From: Paraburkholderia sejongensis
GTDB lineage: Bacteria; Pseudomonadota; Gammaproteobacteria; Burkholderiales; Burkholderiaceae
DNA: 64,000 bases
Direction: 5' to 3'
Assembly: GCF_020880815.1 (NCBI RefSeq)
Contig: NZ_JAJITD010000016.1
Span: forward strand, 106,752-170,751
Positions 9,479 through 18,002 of this stretch are shown in pieces. The stretch's first letter is position 1, and every line of letters begins with the position of its first letter. The notes below the pieces were generated by a model. The model was not told the DNA's origin, ran no database searches, and worked only from the letters and a program-made list of their open reading frames with translations. A program made the position numbers and the translations under genes.

Positions 9479-10762
9479 TTATCGGCTCGGCACCACGTGC
9501 TGGGCGGGCCGTTCATTGGCGACTTTCGCCTTGCGCGCCACGCGCGGGTCGAACGTCGGCGCGGCGGCCCGCAGCGGGCGGGCCGCCAGCAGCAGCGAGA
9601 CGACCAGCGACAGAATCAGTACGTTCGACGGCGTGACCAGCCGGTGCTCGGTCGCGGACATCACCAGCAGGCACACCGAGCCGATCTCGACGAAGCGGTA
9701 CGCGGCGAAGTTGCGGCCGCCGTCGGCCAGCGCGGCGAATGCCGCGCCCTGCTTGCACCAGTCGACCAGCTTCCAGTAGAAGGTCAGCATCAGCGCGAGG
9801 CCGACCACGCCCATTTCGGCGAGGATATTCAGGTACGAGTTGTGAGCGTGCGAGTCGCTGTGTTCGACCGTAATGTCGGACGGTATCGCGATCAGATGGA
9901 AGTACGACGCGAGCGTGCCGATGTGGTCGTCGAACGAGCCGAAGCCCATGCCTACCAGCGGGCTCTGCATGAAATAGGCGAGCGCGCGCGGCCACAGCCA
10001 TTCATAGCGAATGTTCAGATTCGCGAGCTTGGCGTCCTGGTTCTGAATGGAGAACGTGTAGCCCATGTAGTCGACGGTCGGATCGGTATGGTAAATCGCG
10101 ATCGCGAACGACGCGACCAGCAGCCCGGCGAGCAGCGTCGCGAGCACCCAGCGCTTGCGGCCCAGGTACAGGTACGGCAGCACGGCCAGCGCACCGAGCA
10201 GCGAGCCGCGGCTATAGGTGGAGAACAGCATCAGCGCATTGCAGGCGAGCAGCGCGAGAATCAGCGTGCTGCGCCGTTGCAGATAGCAGGCCACGCCGAG
10301 GCAGAACAGCATCGCGAAGAAGCCGCCAGCCGCGTTACGTGCGATGAAATAGCTGCCGAAGCTGTCGTTCGGATTCACGAAGATGCTCAGCAGGCCGTTG
10401 GTCGCGATGTAGTACGCGTAGACCGGCAAATTGATCACGACCGCGAAAATGAAGAAGGTGCGCAGTACCTTGTTCAGATCCCAGCGGTGCGCATACAGGC
10501 AGCCGGCAAAAATGGGCGCGTAGGAGATGAAAAAATTGCCGTCGCGCCGGTAAAACTCGAACTCGGTCAGCGACTGGGGGTTGTATAAAAGCGTGGACAG
10601 CAGCGCGAGCACCGTAAAACCGGTGAGCGGCATGATGAAGTCCGGGTAGCTGCGGCCATAAAACCGCCACGCGCAGAAAATAAGCGGAATAAAGCCGATC
10701 GCACTCAGAGGCACCAGATTGGTGACCGTCAAAAACAGTGCAACGAGCGAGATATAGGCCAT
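9479..10762 (-). CDS. O-antigen ligase/Wzy-type polysaccharide polymerase
   Basis: Polytopic membrane protein predicted to polymerise flipped repeat units in the periplasm (Wzy) or to ligate polymer to acceptor. About 427 residues hold 10 or more hydrophobic spans and a large periplasmic loop near residues 270-325. That loop contains H-S-D-S-H-A-H-N-S-Y-L-N-I-L-A-E-M-G, the O-antigen ligase/Wzy family signature. The start is ATG 10762 because GGAG lies six bases upstream on the minus strand; an in-frame ATG at 10810 adds 16 residues. It is the only gene of the cluster on the minus strand and is divergent from manC across a 657-bp gap, so it probably has its own promoter. With Wzc- and Wzx-like genes adjacent, Wzy is the better reading. 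Confidence 0.85.
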   Translation of the reverse strand: MAYISLVALFLTVTNLVPLSAIGFIPLIFCAWRFYGRSYPDFIMPLTGFTVLALLSTLLYNPQSLTEFEFYRRDGNFFISYAPIFAGCLYAHRWDLNKVLRTFFIFAVVINLPVYAYYIATNGLLSIFVNPNDSFGSYFIARNAAGGFFAMLFCLGVACYLQRRSTLILALLACNALMLFSTYSRGSLLGALAVLPYLYLGRKRWVLATLLAGLLVASFAIAIYHTDPTVDYMGYTFSIQNQDAKLANLNIRYEWLWPRALAYFMQSPLVGMGFGSFDDHIGTLASYFHLIAIPSDITVEHSDSHAHNSYLNILAEMGVVGLALMLTFYWKLVDWCKQGAAFAALADGGRNFAAYRFVEIGSVCLLVMSATEHRLVTPSNVLILSLVVSLLLAARPLRAAAPTFDPRVARKAKVANERPAQHVVPSR

Positions 10763-11419
10763 TGCGACTCCAGGAATGAAGATGACGCGCCGGTTGGGGG
10801 TGATACCCATGCGCTGGATAATGGCTCGGATTGGTAAGCAGGAAACGTGCGCTGCGAATCCGTGATGGACCATCTCACGGAAAAACCTCGGTGTCCTGAG
10901 TTTGACATGAAAGTGCGCGATGGTTCAGCCACACGGTAGCACCTGGATACACTTCTTGCGACCCTGCAACTTTTCACTGCAATAGTGATGCAAGCTCGTT
11001 CGCAAGGCTGCTAAGAAGAGCTGACGTGTGCTGCCAAAAGCTCCGCTGTTCGCGCCACAAGCGGGGCGAGGCACTTGTCACTCACTATCATTGATCACAT
11101 CGAGGCAAGGCTTTTTCCAATGTGAACAAAGCTCGTGTCTCATACGTTCTTTCTGTTGTTCGTTATCTGGATGTCGTTGTCGAACAGACCGCCGCAATCC
11201 AGCCAACCAGTTCCACGTATCTTCGTTTCGCGCCGGGGTCTAGCCGGTGTCGGCAGCCGTTGCTGTCAGCGGAACTGTTGGCCAGGTCGGTTCGTTGCGA
11301 ACGTCCTGTCAAAAAATCACATGAGTCGGTCATAGCGTGGAACGCGGCGCAACGCAATGGGCGTTGCCGCCACGGGGGAAGCATTCTCAAGCCGGTTTCA
11401 ATGCGAAGGAGTCAAACAA
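10763..11419. other. Divergent promoter region between the polymerase gene and manC
   Basis: No believable gene was found in these 657 bases. Short frames on either strand lack ribosome-binding sites and family features. The composition is less GC-rich than in the flanking genes, as expected for a regulatory region serving two divergent transcripts. The manC ribosome-binding site GAAGGAG is at 11405-11411. No conserved operator could be named. Confidence 0.5.
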
Positions 11420-12940
11420 ATGGGTAAGGCAAGCGCGGCAGCAGCCGCAACGGACATCGAAACGATCCAGCAGAACGAGACCGGCACCGGCTATCTGCCG
11501 CTCGTGCAGGTCATTCTCGCGGGCGGTTCCGGCACGCGGCTGTGGCCGGTGTCGCGTGAACAGTTTCCGAAGCAGTTGATCGACGTGGTCGGCGATCAGA
11601 CCTTGCTGCAGGCAACGATGGGGCGCATGGCGGGGTTCGAGGGTGCGTGGGACGTAGCCGCCGATCCGGTGATCGTGTGCGGTAGCGAACACTATTTCGC
11701 CACTTACGAACAGGCGCGCGAGATCGGTGTGAACGCGCGCATCGTGGTCGAGCCGGGCCGTCGCGATACCGCCCCGGCGTTGACGCTGGCTGCATTGAAC
11801 GCTTGTGCGGAAAACGAGGACGCGATTCTGGTCGCGATGCCCGCGGATCATTCGATCGCCGACCTCGAGGCGCTGCATCGCGCGATCGATCTTGCCGCCA
11901 GCCATGCGCGCAACGGCACGATCGTCACGCTGGGCGTGCCGCCCGAGCGGGCCGACACCGGCTTCGGTTATATCCGCCTCGGCGACGCGCTGCCCGACGG
12001 CGCGCATCGCATCGAGCGCTTCGTCGAAAAGCCGGCGGCCGAGTTGGCCACGCAATACGTGGAGTCCGGCAATTATTGGTGGAATAGCGGCATTTTCGTG
12101 GTGCGTGCATCGGTGTGGCTGTCGATCATCGAGCAATTCCAGCCTGCTATGCACGCGGCCTGCGTGAGCGCGTGCCGCGCCGCGAAAAAGACCGACGAAT
12201 GCATCATGCCGGATGCGGAGCAGTTTCTGAATTCGCCGTCCGATTCGATCGACTACGCGGTGATGGAGCAGCTCGGCAAAGCCGACTCGAAGTTCTCCGG
12301 CGTGGTCGTGCCGCTCGCCGCGGGCTGGTCCGATCTCGGTTCGTGGGACGCGGTGTGGCAGGCAATGGAGAAGGACGAGTGCGGCAATGCCGCGAACGGC
12401 CGGGTGCTGTTCGAAGGCGCGACCGCCACGTATGCGCGTTCGCAGGGCGGCCGCCTGGTCGCGTGTGTCGGTACCGACAACCTCGTCGTGATCGAAACCG
12501 ACGACGCGGTGCTGGTGGCCGATCGCTCGCACGTGCAGGACATCAAAGGGCTGGTATCGCGGATTCGCAGCGAAAAGGCGCCGGAAGCGGACAACCATCG
12601 GAAAGTCCGCCGTCCGTGGGGCTTTTACGATTCGATCGATCACGGCGAACGCTTTCAGGTGAAGCGCATCGTGGTGATGCCGGGCGCGCGTCTGTCGCTG
12701 CAAATGCATCACCATCGCGCCGAACATTGGGTGGTGGTCAGCGGCACCGCACTCGTCACGCGCGGCGAAGAGCAATTCCTGCTCGGCGAAAACGAATCGA
12801 CCTATATCCCGCTCGGCGTTCGCCACCGGCTCGAAAATCCGGGCCGCGTGCCGTTGCAGATCATCGAGGTGCAATCCGGTACTTACCTCGGTGAGGACGA
12901 TATCGTCCGTTACGACGACAAGTACGGGCGTTGCGGCTAA
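11420..12940 (+). CDS. manC: Mannose-1-phosphate guanylyltransferase / mannose-6-phosphate isomerase
   Basis: Bifunctional cytoplasmic enzyme supplying GDP-mannose: one domain isomerises fructose-6-P and mannose-6-P, the other joins GTP to mannose-1-P. The 506-residue length is typical of type II PMI/GMP enzymes. The N-terminal domain carries the pyrophosphorylase signature I-L-A-G-G-S-G-T-R-L-W-P-V-S-R with F-P-K-Q just after. The C-terminal cupin domain carries R-P-W-G-x-Y and L-S-L-Q-M-H-H-H-R-A-E-H-W, the zinc-binding part of the isomerase. The start at 11420 is fixed by GAAGGAG eight bases upstream; the longer frame from 11357 lacks a good site. It is followed after 41 bases by the initiating sugar transferase. 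GDP-mannose may feed mannose, rhamnose or fucose units. Confidence 0.95.
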   Translation: MGKASAAAAATDIETIQQNETGTGYLPLVQVILAGGSGTRLWPVSREQFPKQLIDVVGDQTLLQATMGRMAGFEGAWDVAADPVIVCGSEHYFATYEQAREIGVNARIVVEPGRRDTAPALTLAALNACAENEDAILVAMPADHSIADLEALHRAIDLAASHARNGTIVTLGVPPERADTGFGYIRLGDALPDGAHRIERFVEKPAAELATQYVESGNYWWNSGIFVVRASVWLSIIEQFQPAMHAACVSACRAAKKTDECIMPDAEQFLNSPSDSIDYAVMEQLGKADSKFSGVVVPLAAGWSDLGSWDAVWQAMEKDECGNAANGRVLFEGATATYARSQGGRLVACVGTDNLVVIETDDAVLVADRSHVQDIKGLVSRIRSEKAPEADNHRKVRRPWGFYDSIDHGERFQVKRIVVMPGARLSLQMHHHRAEHWVVVSGTALVTRGEEQFLLGENESTYIPLGVRHRLENPGRVPLQIIEVQSGTYLGEDDIVRYDDKYGRCG

Positions 12941-12981
12941 TGCGCGGGAATCGAACGGCCATTTGCTATGAGGGGGCTGCG

Positions 12982-14364
12982 ATGCGTTTGCTGACTGGTC
13001 TATTGGCAAGATTGTTCGACGTCGCGATGATCGTGGCGGGCGGCTTTGCGGCGTCGCAAATCCGCTTCGACGGCGGCTCGCAACGAAGTTTTTATTTCGC
13101 CTTCGTTGCGTTTGCGGCGGCATTTTCGCTGGCGGTGTTTCCGGCGCTCGGCGTGTACGAATCGTGGCGCGGCCGCTCGAAACGCGCGCTCGTGAGCCAT
13201 GTCGCGTTGGGCTGGCTGGTCGTGCAGGCCTGCGCGATGGCGCTGATGTTCTCGCTGCATCGGATCGACTTCGTGTCGCGGCTGTGGTTCGTGTACTGGA
13301 CCGGCATTTCCGGCGCAGCGATGATGGCCGGCCGCATCGTCACCCATGCACTGCTCGGGCGCATGCGCCACGCGGGGATCAATCTGCAGCGGGTCGCGGT
13401 GGCCGCATGCGGCGAACATTGCGACGAGATCATTCGCAAGATGGAGGCGTCGCCGGCGGCCGGTTTCCGCGCCAATGCGTTGTACAACCTGCAGCCGGGC
13501 GAGGGGAGCAGGACGCACTCGCCGGTGCCGGTGTTCGAGCAGCACGACGCGTTCGTACGCTACGTGCGTGAGGAAAACATCGGCGAAGTGTGGCTCGCGC
13601 TGCCGCTTAGCCAGGAGCGCGCGATTCTCGAGCTGGTCTCGGAGTTTCGCAATGATCTGATCAATATCCGCTTCATGCCGGACGTGCGCACGCTCGCGCT
13701 GTTCGAAGGCAGCATGACGGAATTGCTCGGCGTGCCGACGATCAACCTCGCGGCGTCGCCTTTGCCGCCGGCGGCATTGGTGCAGAAGGATCTGTTCGAT
13801 CGCGTGTTCGCACTCGGCGCGTTGATCGCGGTCTCGCCGATCCTGCTGGGCTGCGCAATCGCGGTGAAGCTGAGTTCGCCCGGACCGGTGTTCTTCAAGC
13901 AGCGGCGCAAGGGTGCGGACGGTCGCGTGTTTACGATCTACAAGTTCCGCACGATGCGGGTGCACGCGCAGAAGCCGGGCGTGTTGCAGCAGGCCACACG
14001 CGGCGATCCGCGCATTACCCGGGTCGGCGCATTTTTGCGCCGCACGAGTCTCGACGAGTTGCCGCAGTTCATCAACGTGCTGCGCGGCGAGATGTCGGTG
14101 GTGGGGCCGCGTCCTCATGCGCTCGAACACGACGACCAGTATCAGAACGTCGTGAACGGCTATATCCATCGTTACAGGATCAAGCCGGGCATTACCGGCT
14201 GGGCGCAGATCAACGGTTTTCGCGGTGAGACCGACCGGATCGAGAAGATGGAGGGACGCGTCGCTCACGATCTCTATTACTTGCAGCACTGGTCGTTCTG
14301 GCTCGATGTAAAAATTATTCTGGCCACGATTTTCAAGGGCCTTCATCATCCGAACGCGTATTAA
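12982..14364 (+). CDS. Undecaprenyl-phosphate sugar phosphotransferase (initiating transferase, WcaJ/BceB type)
   Basis: Starts repeat-unit synthesis by moving a hexose-1-phosphate (probably glucose-1-P) from UDP-sugar to undecaprenyl phosphate. About 460 residues: N-terminal hydrophobic spans, a central nucleotide-binding-like soluble domain, then the bacterial sugar-transferase domain. That domain has the re-entrant helix (F-D-R-V-F-A-L-G-A-L-I) and the conserved block S-S-P-G-P-V-F-F-K-Q-R-R-K-G followed by Y-K-F-R-T-M. Further motifs are R-R-T-S-L-D-E-L-P-Q-F and N-V-L-x-G-E-M-S-x-V-G-P-R-P. The start at ATG 12982 follows an AGGGGG stretch; 12931 in the same frame overlaps manC. The gene follows manC and precedes an ATP-grasp gene by six bases, so the three likely share a transcript. 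Confidence 0.93.
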   Translation: MRLLTGLLARLFDVAMIVAGGFAASQIRFDGGSQRSFYFAFVAFAAAFSLAVFPALGVYESWRGRSKRALVSHVALGWLVVQACAMALMFSLHRIDFVSRLWFVYWTGISGAAMMAGRIVTHALLGRMRHAGINLQRVAVAACGEHCDEIIRKMEASPAAGFRANALYNLQPGEGSRTHSPVPVFEQHDAFVRYVREENIGEVWLALPLSQERAILELVSEFRNDLINIRFMPDVRTLALFEGSMTELLGVPTINLAASPLPPAALVQKDLFDRVFALGALIAVSPILLGCAIAVKLSSPGPVFFKQRRKGADGRVFTIYKFRTMRVHAQKPGVLQQATRGDPRITRVGAFLRRTSLDELPQFINVLRGEMSVVGPRPHALEHDDQYQNVVNGYIHRYRIKPGITGWAQINGFRGETDRIEKMEGRVAHDLYYLQHWSFWLDVKIILATIFKGLHHPNAY

Positions 14365-14370
14365 GAAATA

Positions 14371-15429
14371 ATGAAAATAGACGTCGAGAACGTGGTACGG
14401 CGATCCGCGAAGCGGGTCGGGCAATACTGCTTTCACCTCGGCCACGGCGCGGAGGCGAGGAAGGTGTTGCTGGCTATCGAGAGCAAGTACGGCAAGGCCG
14501 ATCCGGCGAATCTGCGGCTCGCGGACAATTACGCGCGGGACGTATTCGGCGATCCGGTGTACGCGCCGTGGTTGCGCGTTTATACGGCGTTTTGCGGCAC
14601 CTTCAAGGAAGGCTGGATTCCGGACAACTACTACGGCAGCGTGGTGGTCCCCCACATGAAAGGCTGGTACGGCAAGATTTCGAGCCTGAAGCCGATCTCT
14701 CGACTGATCTTCGACGGCGACGCGTTGCCGGATGTTGCGTATTACGCCAATGGTCTGTTCTTTACCGACAGAAGTATCGTGGTGCCCGAACGTGAGCTGC
14801 GCGACGTGGTATTCGAGCACGCGGAGCGCGTCGTATTCAAACTCGACGGCTCGATGCAGGGTAATGGCGTGTACGTGTTCGACCGCACGAATTTCGATCC
14901 CGCGATGATCCGCTCGCTGGGTAATGGCGTGATCCAGAAATTCATCGATCAACACCCGATGTTCAATGCGTTCGCGTCGAAGCCGGTCGCGACGCTGCGC
15001 TTTACGACGGTGGTGGACGACAACGGTTGTATCTCGATGCGTGCGTGTTTTCTGCGTCTGGGGCGCGCGGACGACACGCATGTCCTGACTGATCGCGAGA
15101 TCTGCGTGCCGGTGAATCCGGTCACCGGCGAGCTGGCGGCGGAGGGTTATCTGAGTGACTGGGGCGCGCTCGACGCGCATCCGGACTCAGGCGTGCGTTT
15201 TGCTGGTTTGAAGATTCCACAGTTCGAACAATGCGTAGCGACGGTGTTGCGTTTGCACAGCAAAATTCCGTTTGCGCGTTGCGTGGGCTGGGACCTGACC
15301 GTCGATGTCGACGAGCGGGTGCAGGTGATGGAATGGAATGGCGAGCACAACGACGTGAAATTCAGCGAAGCCACGCAGGGGCCGTGCTTTTCGGATCTCA
15401 AATGGGAACGGTTGAAGCCGGTACGCTGA
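14371..15429 (+). CDS. Sugar-transferase-associated ATP-grasp protein
   Basis: The 352-residue protein resembles the ATP-grasp family found beside polysaccharide sugar transferases. Recognisable elements are a nucleotide-binding stretch (V-V-F-K-L-D-G-S-M-Q-G-N-G-V-Y-V-F), R-F-T-T-V-V-D-D-N, and a C-terminal metal-binding segment V-G-W-D-L-T-V-D-V-D-E-x-V-Q-V-M-E-W-N-G-E-H-N-D. The last has the acidic and Asn residues expected for Mg-ATP binding. ATP-grasp enzymes form C-N or C-O bonds through acyl phosphates, so a likely job is adding an amino acid, lactate or similar carboxylate to the repeat unit; the true substrate is unknown. It begins six bases after the initiating transferase stop. Confidence 0.75.
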   Translation: MKIDVENVVRRSAKRVGQYCFHLGHGAEARKVLLAIESKYGKADPANLRLADNYARDVFGDPVYAPWLRVYTAFCGTFKEGWIPDNYYGSVVVPHMKGWYGKISSLKPISRLIFDGDALPDVAYYANGLFFTDRSIVVPERELRDVVFEHAERVVFKLDGSMQGNGVYVFDRTNFDPAMIRSLGNGVIQKFIDQHPMFNAFASKPVATLRFTTVVDDNGCISMRACFLRLGRADDTHVLTDREICVPVNPVTGELAAEGYLSDWGALDAHPDSGVRFAGLKIPQFEQCVATVLRLHSKIPFARCVGWDLTVDVDERVQVMEWNGEHNDVKFSEATQGPCFSDLKWERLKPVR

Positions 15430-15519
15430 ATTTTCACTACATATTATTCAGAGGCAAACGAGTTTCACGGCACATCAGTTTGACGGCCAATGAGGCTTGA
15501 GGTACGCGGGAGACACGAC

Positions 15520-15861
15520 GTGAGCGAACAGTTGTGGTGCGTCCACATAGAAGGCCCGGACGACTTTATTGCCGTCGAGTCGGAGCAGGCCGCGCGGCGC
15601 GAGGCGTCGGCGATCAATGCTTATCTCGACGGCGCCGGACAGGATCCGCGTGCACCGCATGTGCACGCGACGGCGGTGCACTGGCCGTACGGCGCGACGA
15701 GTCATGCGCGCGCGCTCGACGAAGATCATGAAGATCTGAAACGGATGGCGCATCGGCAATTCGCGCAGCCGGACGGACATCGCGGCGGCGTGCTGTCGAA
15801 TTTCGCGCGACGCGTGAAAGAGCTGGTCAGCGTCGGGCACGCGGACCGGGACGACGAGTAA
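15520..15861 (+). CDS. Small conserved protein of unknown function
   Basis: A 113-residue soluble protein that I recognise only as a type found in Burkholderia-group genomes. It opens S-E-Q-L-W-C-V-H-I-E-G-P-D-D-F-I-A-V and then has alanine-rich amphipathic stretches (A-R-R-E-A-S-A-I-N-A-Y-L) and acidic and His-rich turns; no signal peptide or membrane span is present. The start is taken as GTG 15520 since GGGAGA lies six bases upstream; an ATG at 15490 in the same frame is an alternative. It is 90 bases after the ATP-grasp gene and convergent with the gene ending at 15955. No function is proposed. Confidence 0.6.
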   Translation: MSEQLWCVHIEGPDDFIAVESEQAARREASAINAYLDGAGQDPRAPHVHATAVHWPYGATSHARALDEDHEDLKRMAHRQFAQPDGHRGGVLSNFARRVKELVSVGHADRDDE

Positions 15862-15954
15862 GCTATACCGCGCCGGCAGTTTGTTTCAGTTCGCGGCACG
15901 GCCGCGGCGAGCGCAGAGCCGAAGCCGGCGTGGTTGCCGGCGTCGAACGGGTGA

Positions 15955-16353
15955 TTACCCGGGCAGCGGCACGTCTTCGATCAGATCCGCATTGAGCGCG
16001 CGAATCCGCCGGTCGACGAAGTAGCCGCCGCCTTCCACGTAGCGCAGATAAAGGCGCGCGCAACTCGAGCATTGCCACACACCGCAGCGGTTGTACGGGA
16101 AATAGCGCGGTGCGATCGGCGCATCGGACGACCAGTAAGTGGTCTTGTCCGGCAGATATTCGCTATACGTCGGTTCGGGTTCGTCTTCCGGCATCAACGT
16201 GCCGATTTCCACCAACAGCGTTTCGTCCATCGACAGCGGCTGCGATTGCCAACCGTCGAGGGGCGTGCGCGTGCATTCGCATGATGCGGCGGCGCGCTGT
16301 TGCGCGGCGCGCGCGAGTTCGATCAGGGTCCCAGCGTTCAGATATTGCGCCAT
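15955..16353 (-). CDS. Conserved protein of unknown function with paired cysteines
   Basis: A 132-residue soluble protein with a short helix-forming N-terminus, an acidic middle (E-I-G-T-L-M-P-E-D-E-P-E-P) and a compact aromatic and cysteine-rich end. Visible Cys positions include C-E-C near residue 25 and C-G-V-W-Q-C-S-S-C-A-R-L-Y near 90. The latter could form a metal-binding or disulfide knuckle of immunity-protein or SMI-like folds, but this is only a visual impression. It is transcribed away from the MFS gene at 16668. No function is assigned. Confidence 0.6.
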   Translation of the reverse strand: MAQYLNAGTLIELARAAQQRAAASCECTRTPLDGWQSQPLSMDETLLVEIGTLMPEDEPEPTYSEYLPDKTTYWSSDAPIAPRYFPYNRCGVWQCSSCARLYLRYVEGGGYFVDRRIRALNADLIEDVPLPG

Positions 16354-16667
16354 AGAGCGGATTGAAAGGAGTTCAGGAGCCGATCATCATTCGGTCGCGC
16401 TGCATGGCGACCCACGCTGAATCGCGAGATTGTCGCCCGGGCTGCTATGGAACGTCAACGCGGTGCCCGCCAGCGGCTTCGGCCGATGAGATGGCCGCCA
16501 ACCGGGCGCATGGCTTCATCACCGATAACCCTCAGTGATCGCTGTATCGAAACAATTCATTAGTCGCCTATCACTCCGCTGCCGATAATGAGCGCACAAA
16601 ACAGCTCATTGCGGACGCAACCGTCGCGACAGCGGCGGCCGCTCACGCGACAAATCCGGAGGAGACG
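16354..16667. other. Intergenic region upstream of the MFS sugar-acid transporter
   Basis: Divergent space of 314 bases between the small Cys protein (minus) and the transporter (plus). It contains the 16523-16574 element described separately and a CCGGAGGAG ribosome-binding stretch ending shortly before the ATG at 16668. No gene is supported. Confidence 0.5.
16523..16574. promoter_or_regulatory. Candidate LysR-regulator site upstream of the MFS gene
   Basis: The stretch begins CGATAACC and continues through TCGAAA, ATTCAT and GTC to TATC. It aligns over about 50 bases with 18904-18957, in front of the dehydratase and lysR genes. Two similar elements in front of three genes of one pathway suggest a shared binding site for the LysR protein encoded at 17977-18900. 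Binding is inferred, not shown. Confidence 0.45.
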
Positions 16668-18002
16668 ATGCAGCGACCCAAGGTCAGCCGGGCGGTACTC
16701 GCGCTCATGTGCGCGATGTCGTTCATCATGTATCTCGATCGTGTGAATCTGTCGGCGGCGGCCGGCTTGATTCGCGACGATCTGCATCTGAGCAATACCA
16801 ACATCGGCCTTGTGTTCGCCGCGTTCGCGTACACGTACACGCTGTGTCAGGTGATCGGCGGTTGGGTCAGCGATCGCTTCGGCGCGAAAACCACGCTGGT
16901 CACCTGCGCGAGCATCTGGATCGTCGCGACGGTCGCGACCGGCCTGGCCGGCGGACTCGTGTCGCTATTCGGCGCGCGCTTGCTGCTCGGTATCGGCGAA
17001 GGCGCGGCGCTGCCCGCGCAGGCGAGGGCGCTGACCAACTGGTTTCCGGCGAGCAGGCGCGGCTTCGTGCAGGGGCTCACGCATTCGTTTTCGCGGCTCG
17101 GCAATGCGGTCACGCCGCCGCTGATCGCGCTGCTGGTCGCGTATTCGTCGTGGCGCGCGTCGTTTTTCGCGGTCGGCGCATTGACCTTCGTGTGGGTCGT
17201 GGTCTACGCGTGGTACTTCACCGACGACCCGCGCAAGCATCGGCATATGAGCGAGCAGGAAGCCGCGCAATTGCCGCCGCCGCGCAAAGCCGCGGGAGAA
17301 ACCACCCGTGAGCCGACCCCGTGGCGGCGTTTGCTCAAACGCATCGGCCCGACGATGCTGGTGTACTTCTGCTACGGCTGGACCGGCTGGCTATTCTTCA
17401 CGTGGCTGCCGAGTTTCTTCATGCATGGGCGCGGCCTCGATCTGAAAAGCTCGGCAATGTTCTCGGCCGGCGTGTTTCTGTCCGGCGTGGTCGGCAATAC
17501 TGCGGGCGGCGTGTTGAGCGACCGGATTCTGAAGCGCACGCGCAACGTGGTCGCGGCGCGTCGCAACGTGATCATCGGCGCGTTTCTCGGCGCATTGATT
17601 TTTCTCGCGCCGGTGATGATCGTGAAGTCGTTGCCGGTGATGGCGGTCTGCATGAGCCTGTCGTTCTTCTTCCTCGAAATGACGATCGGGCCGATCTGGG
17701 CGGTGCCGATGGATATCACGCCGCAACACGTCGGCGTCGCGAGCGGACTCGTGAATGCGGGTTCGGCGATCGCGGGGATCTTCACGCCGATCGTGTTCGG
17801 TCTGGTGGTGGACCGCACCGGCAGCTGGACGTTGCCGTTCGCCGGCTCGCTCGGTTTGCTGGCGCTCGGCATCGTCGCGACGTTCTTCATGCGGCCGGAT
17901 ATTGCGCTCGACGCGACGAATGCATCGGGCGATGCAGGCTCCGGCGCGAACGGCGAATTGCGTTTCGCGGAAAGCCTCAGCCCGCGCGAATCGAATCGAT
18001 GA
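16668..18002 (+). CDS. MFS transporter, anion:cation symporter (sugar-acid) family
   Basis: Inner-membrane proton-linked importer, most likely for a sugar acid. The 444 residues contain 12 hydrophobic spans split by a central cytoplasmic loop (around 205-235). Visible family marks are M-Y-L-D-R-V-N-L-S at the first span and G-G-W-V-S-D-R-F-G-A-K in loop 2-3, as in glucarate, tartrate and phthalate carriers. The start ATG 16668 has CGGAGGAG just upstream. The 3' end overlaps the convergent lysR gene by 26 bases. With a dehydratase and a PdxA-like enzyme in the same neighbourhood, it probably imports the dehydratase substrate; the actual acid is not determined. Confidence 0.88.
   Translation: MQRPKVSRAVLALMCAMSFIMYLDRVNLSAAAGLIRDDLHLSNTNIGLVFAAFAYTYTLCQVIGGWVSDRFGAKTTLVTCASIWIVATVATGLAGGLVSLFGARLLLGIGEGAALPAQARALTNWFPASRRGFVQGLTHSFSRLGNAVTPPLIALLVAYSSWRASFFAVGALTFVWVVVYAWYFTDDPRKHRHMSEQEAAQLPPPRKAAGETTREPTPWRRLLKRIGPTMLVYFCYGWTGWLFFTWLPSFFMHGRGLDLKSSAMFSAGVFLSGVVGNTAGGVLSDRILKRTRNVVAARRNVIIGAFLGALIFLAPVMIVKSLPVMAVCMSLSFFFLEMTIGPIWAVPMDITPQHVGVASGLVNAGSAIAGIFTPIVFGLVVDRTGSWTLPFAGSLGLLALGIVATFFMRPDIALDATNASGDAGSGANGELRFAESLSPRESNR

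Noticed and set aside
9290..10588. 432-codon plus-strand frame
   Set aside because: Antisense to the Wzy-like gene with its membrane spans; composition is shadow-like.
13000..15180. 726-codon minus-strand frame
   Set aside because: Antisense to the initiating transferase and ATP-grasp genes, which have clear family motifs.
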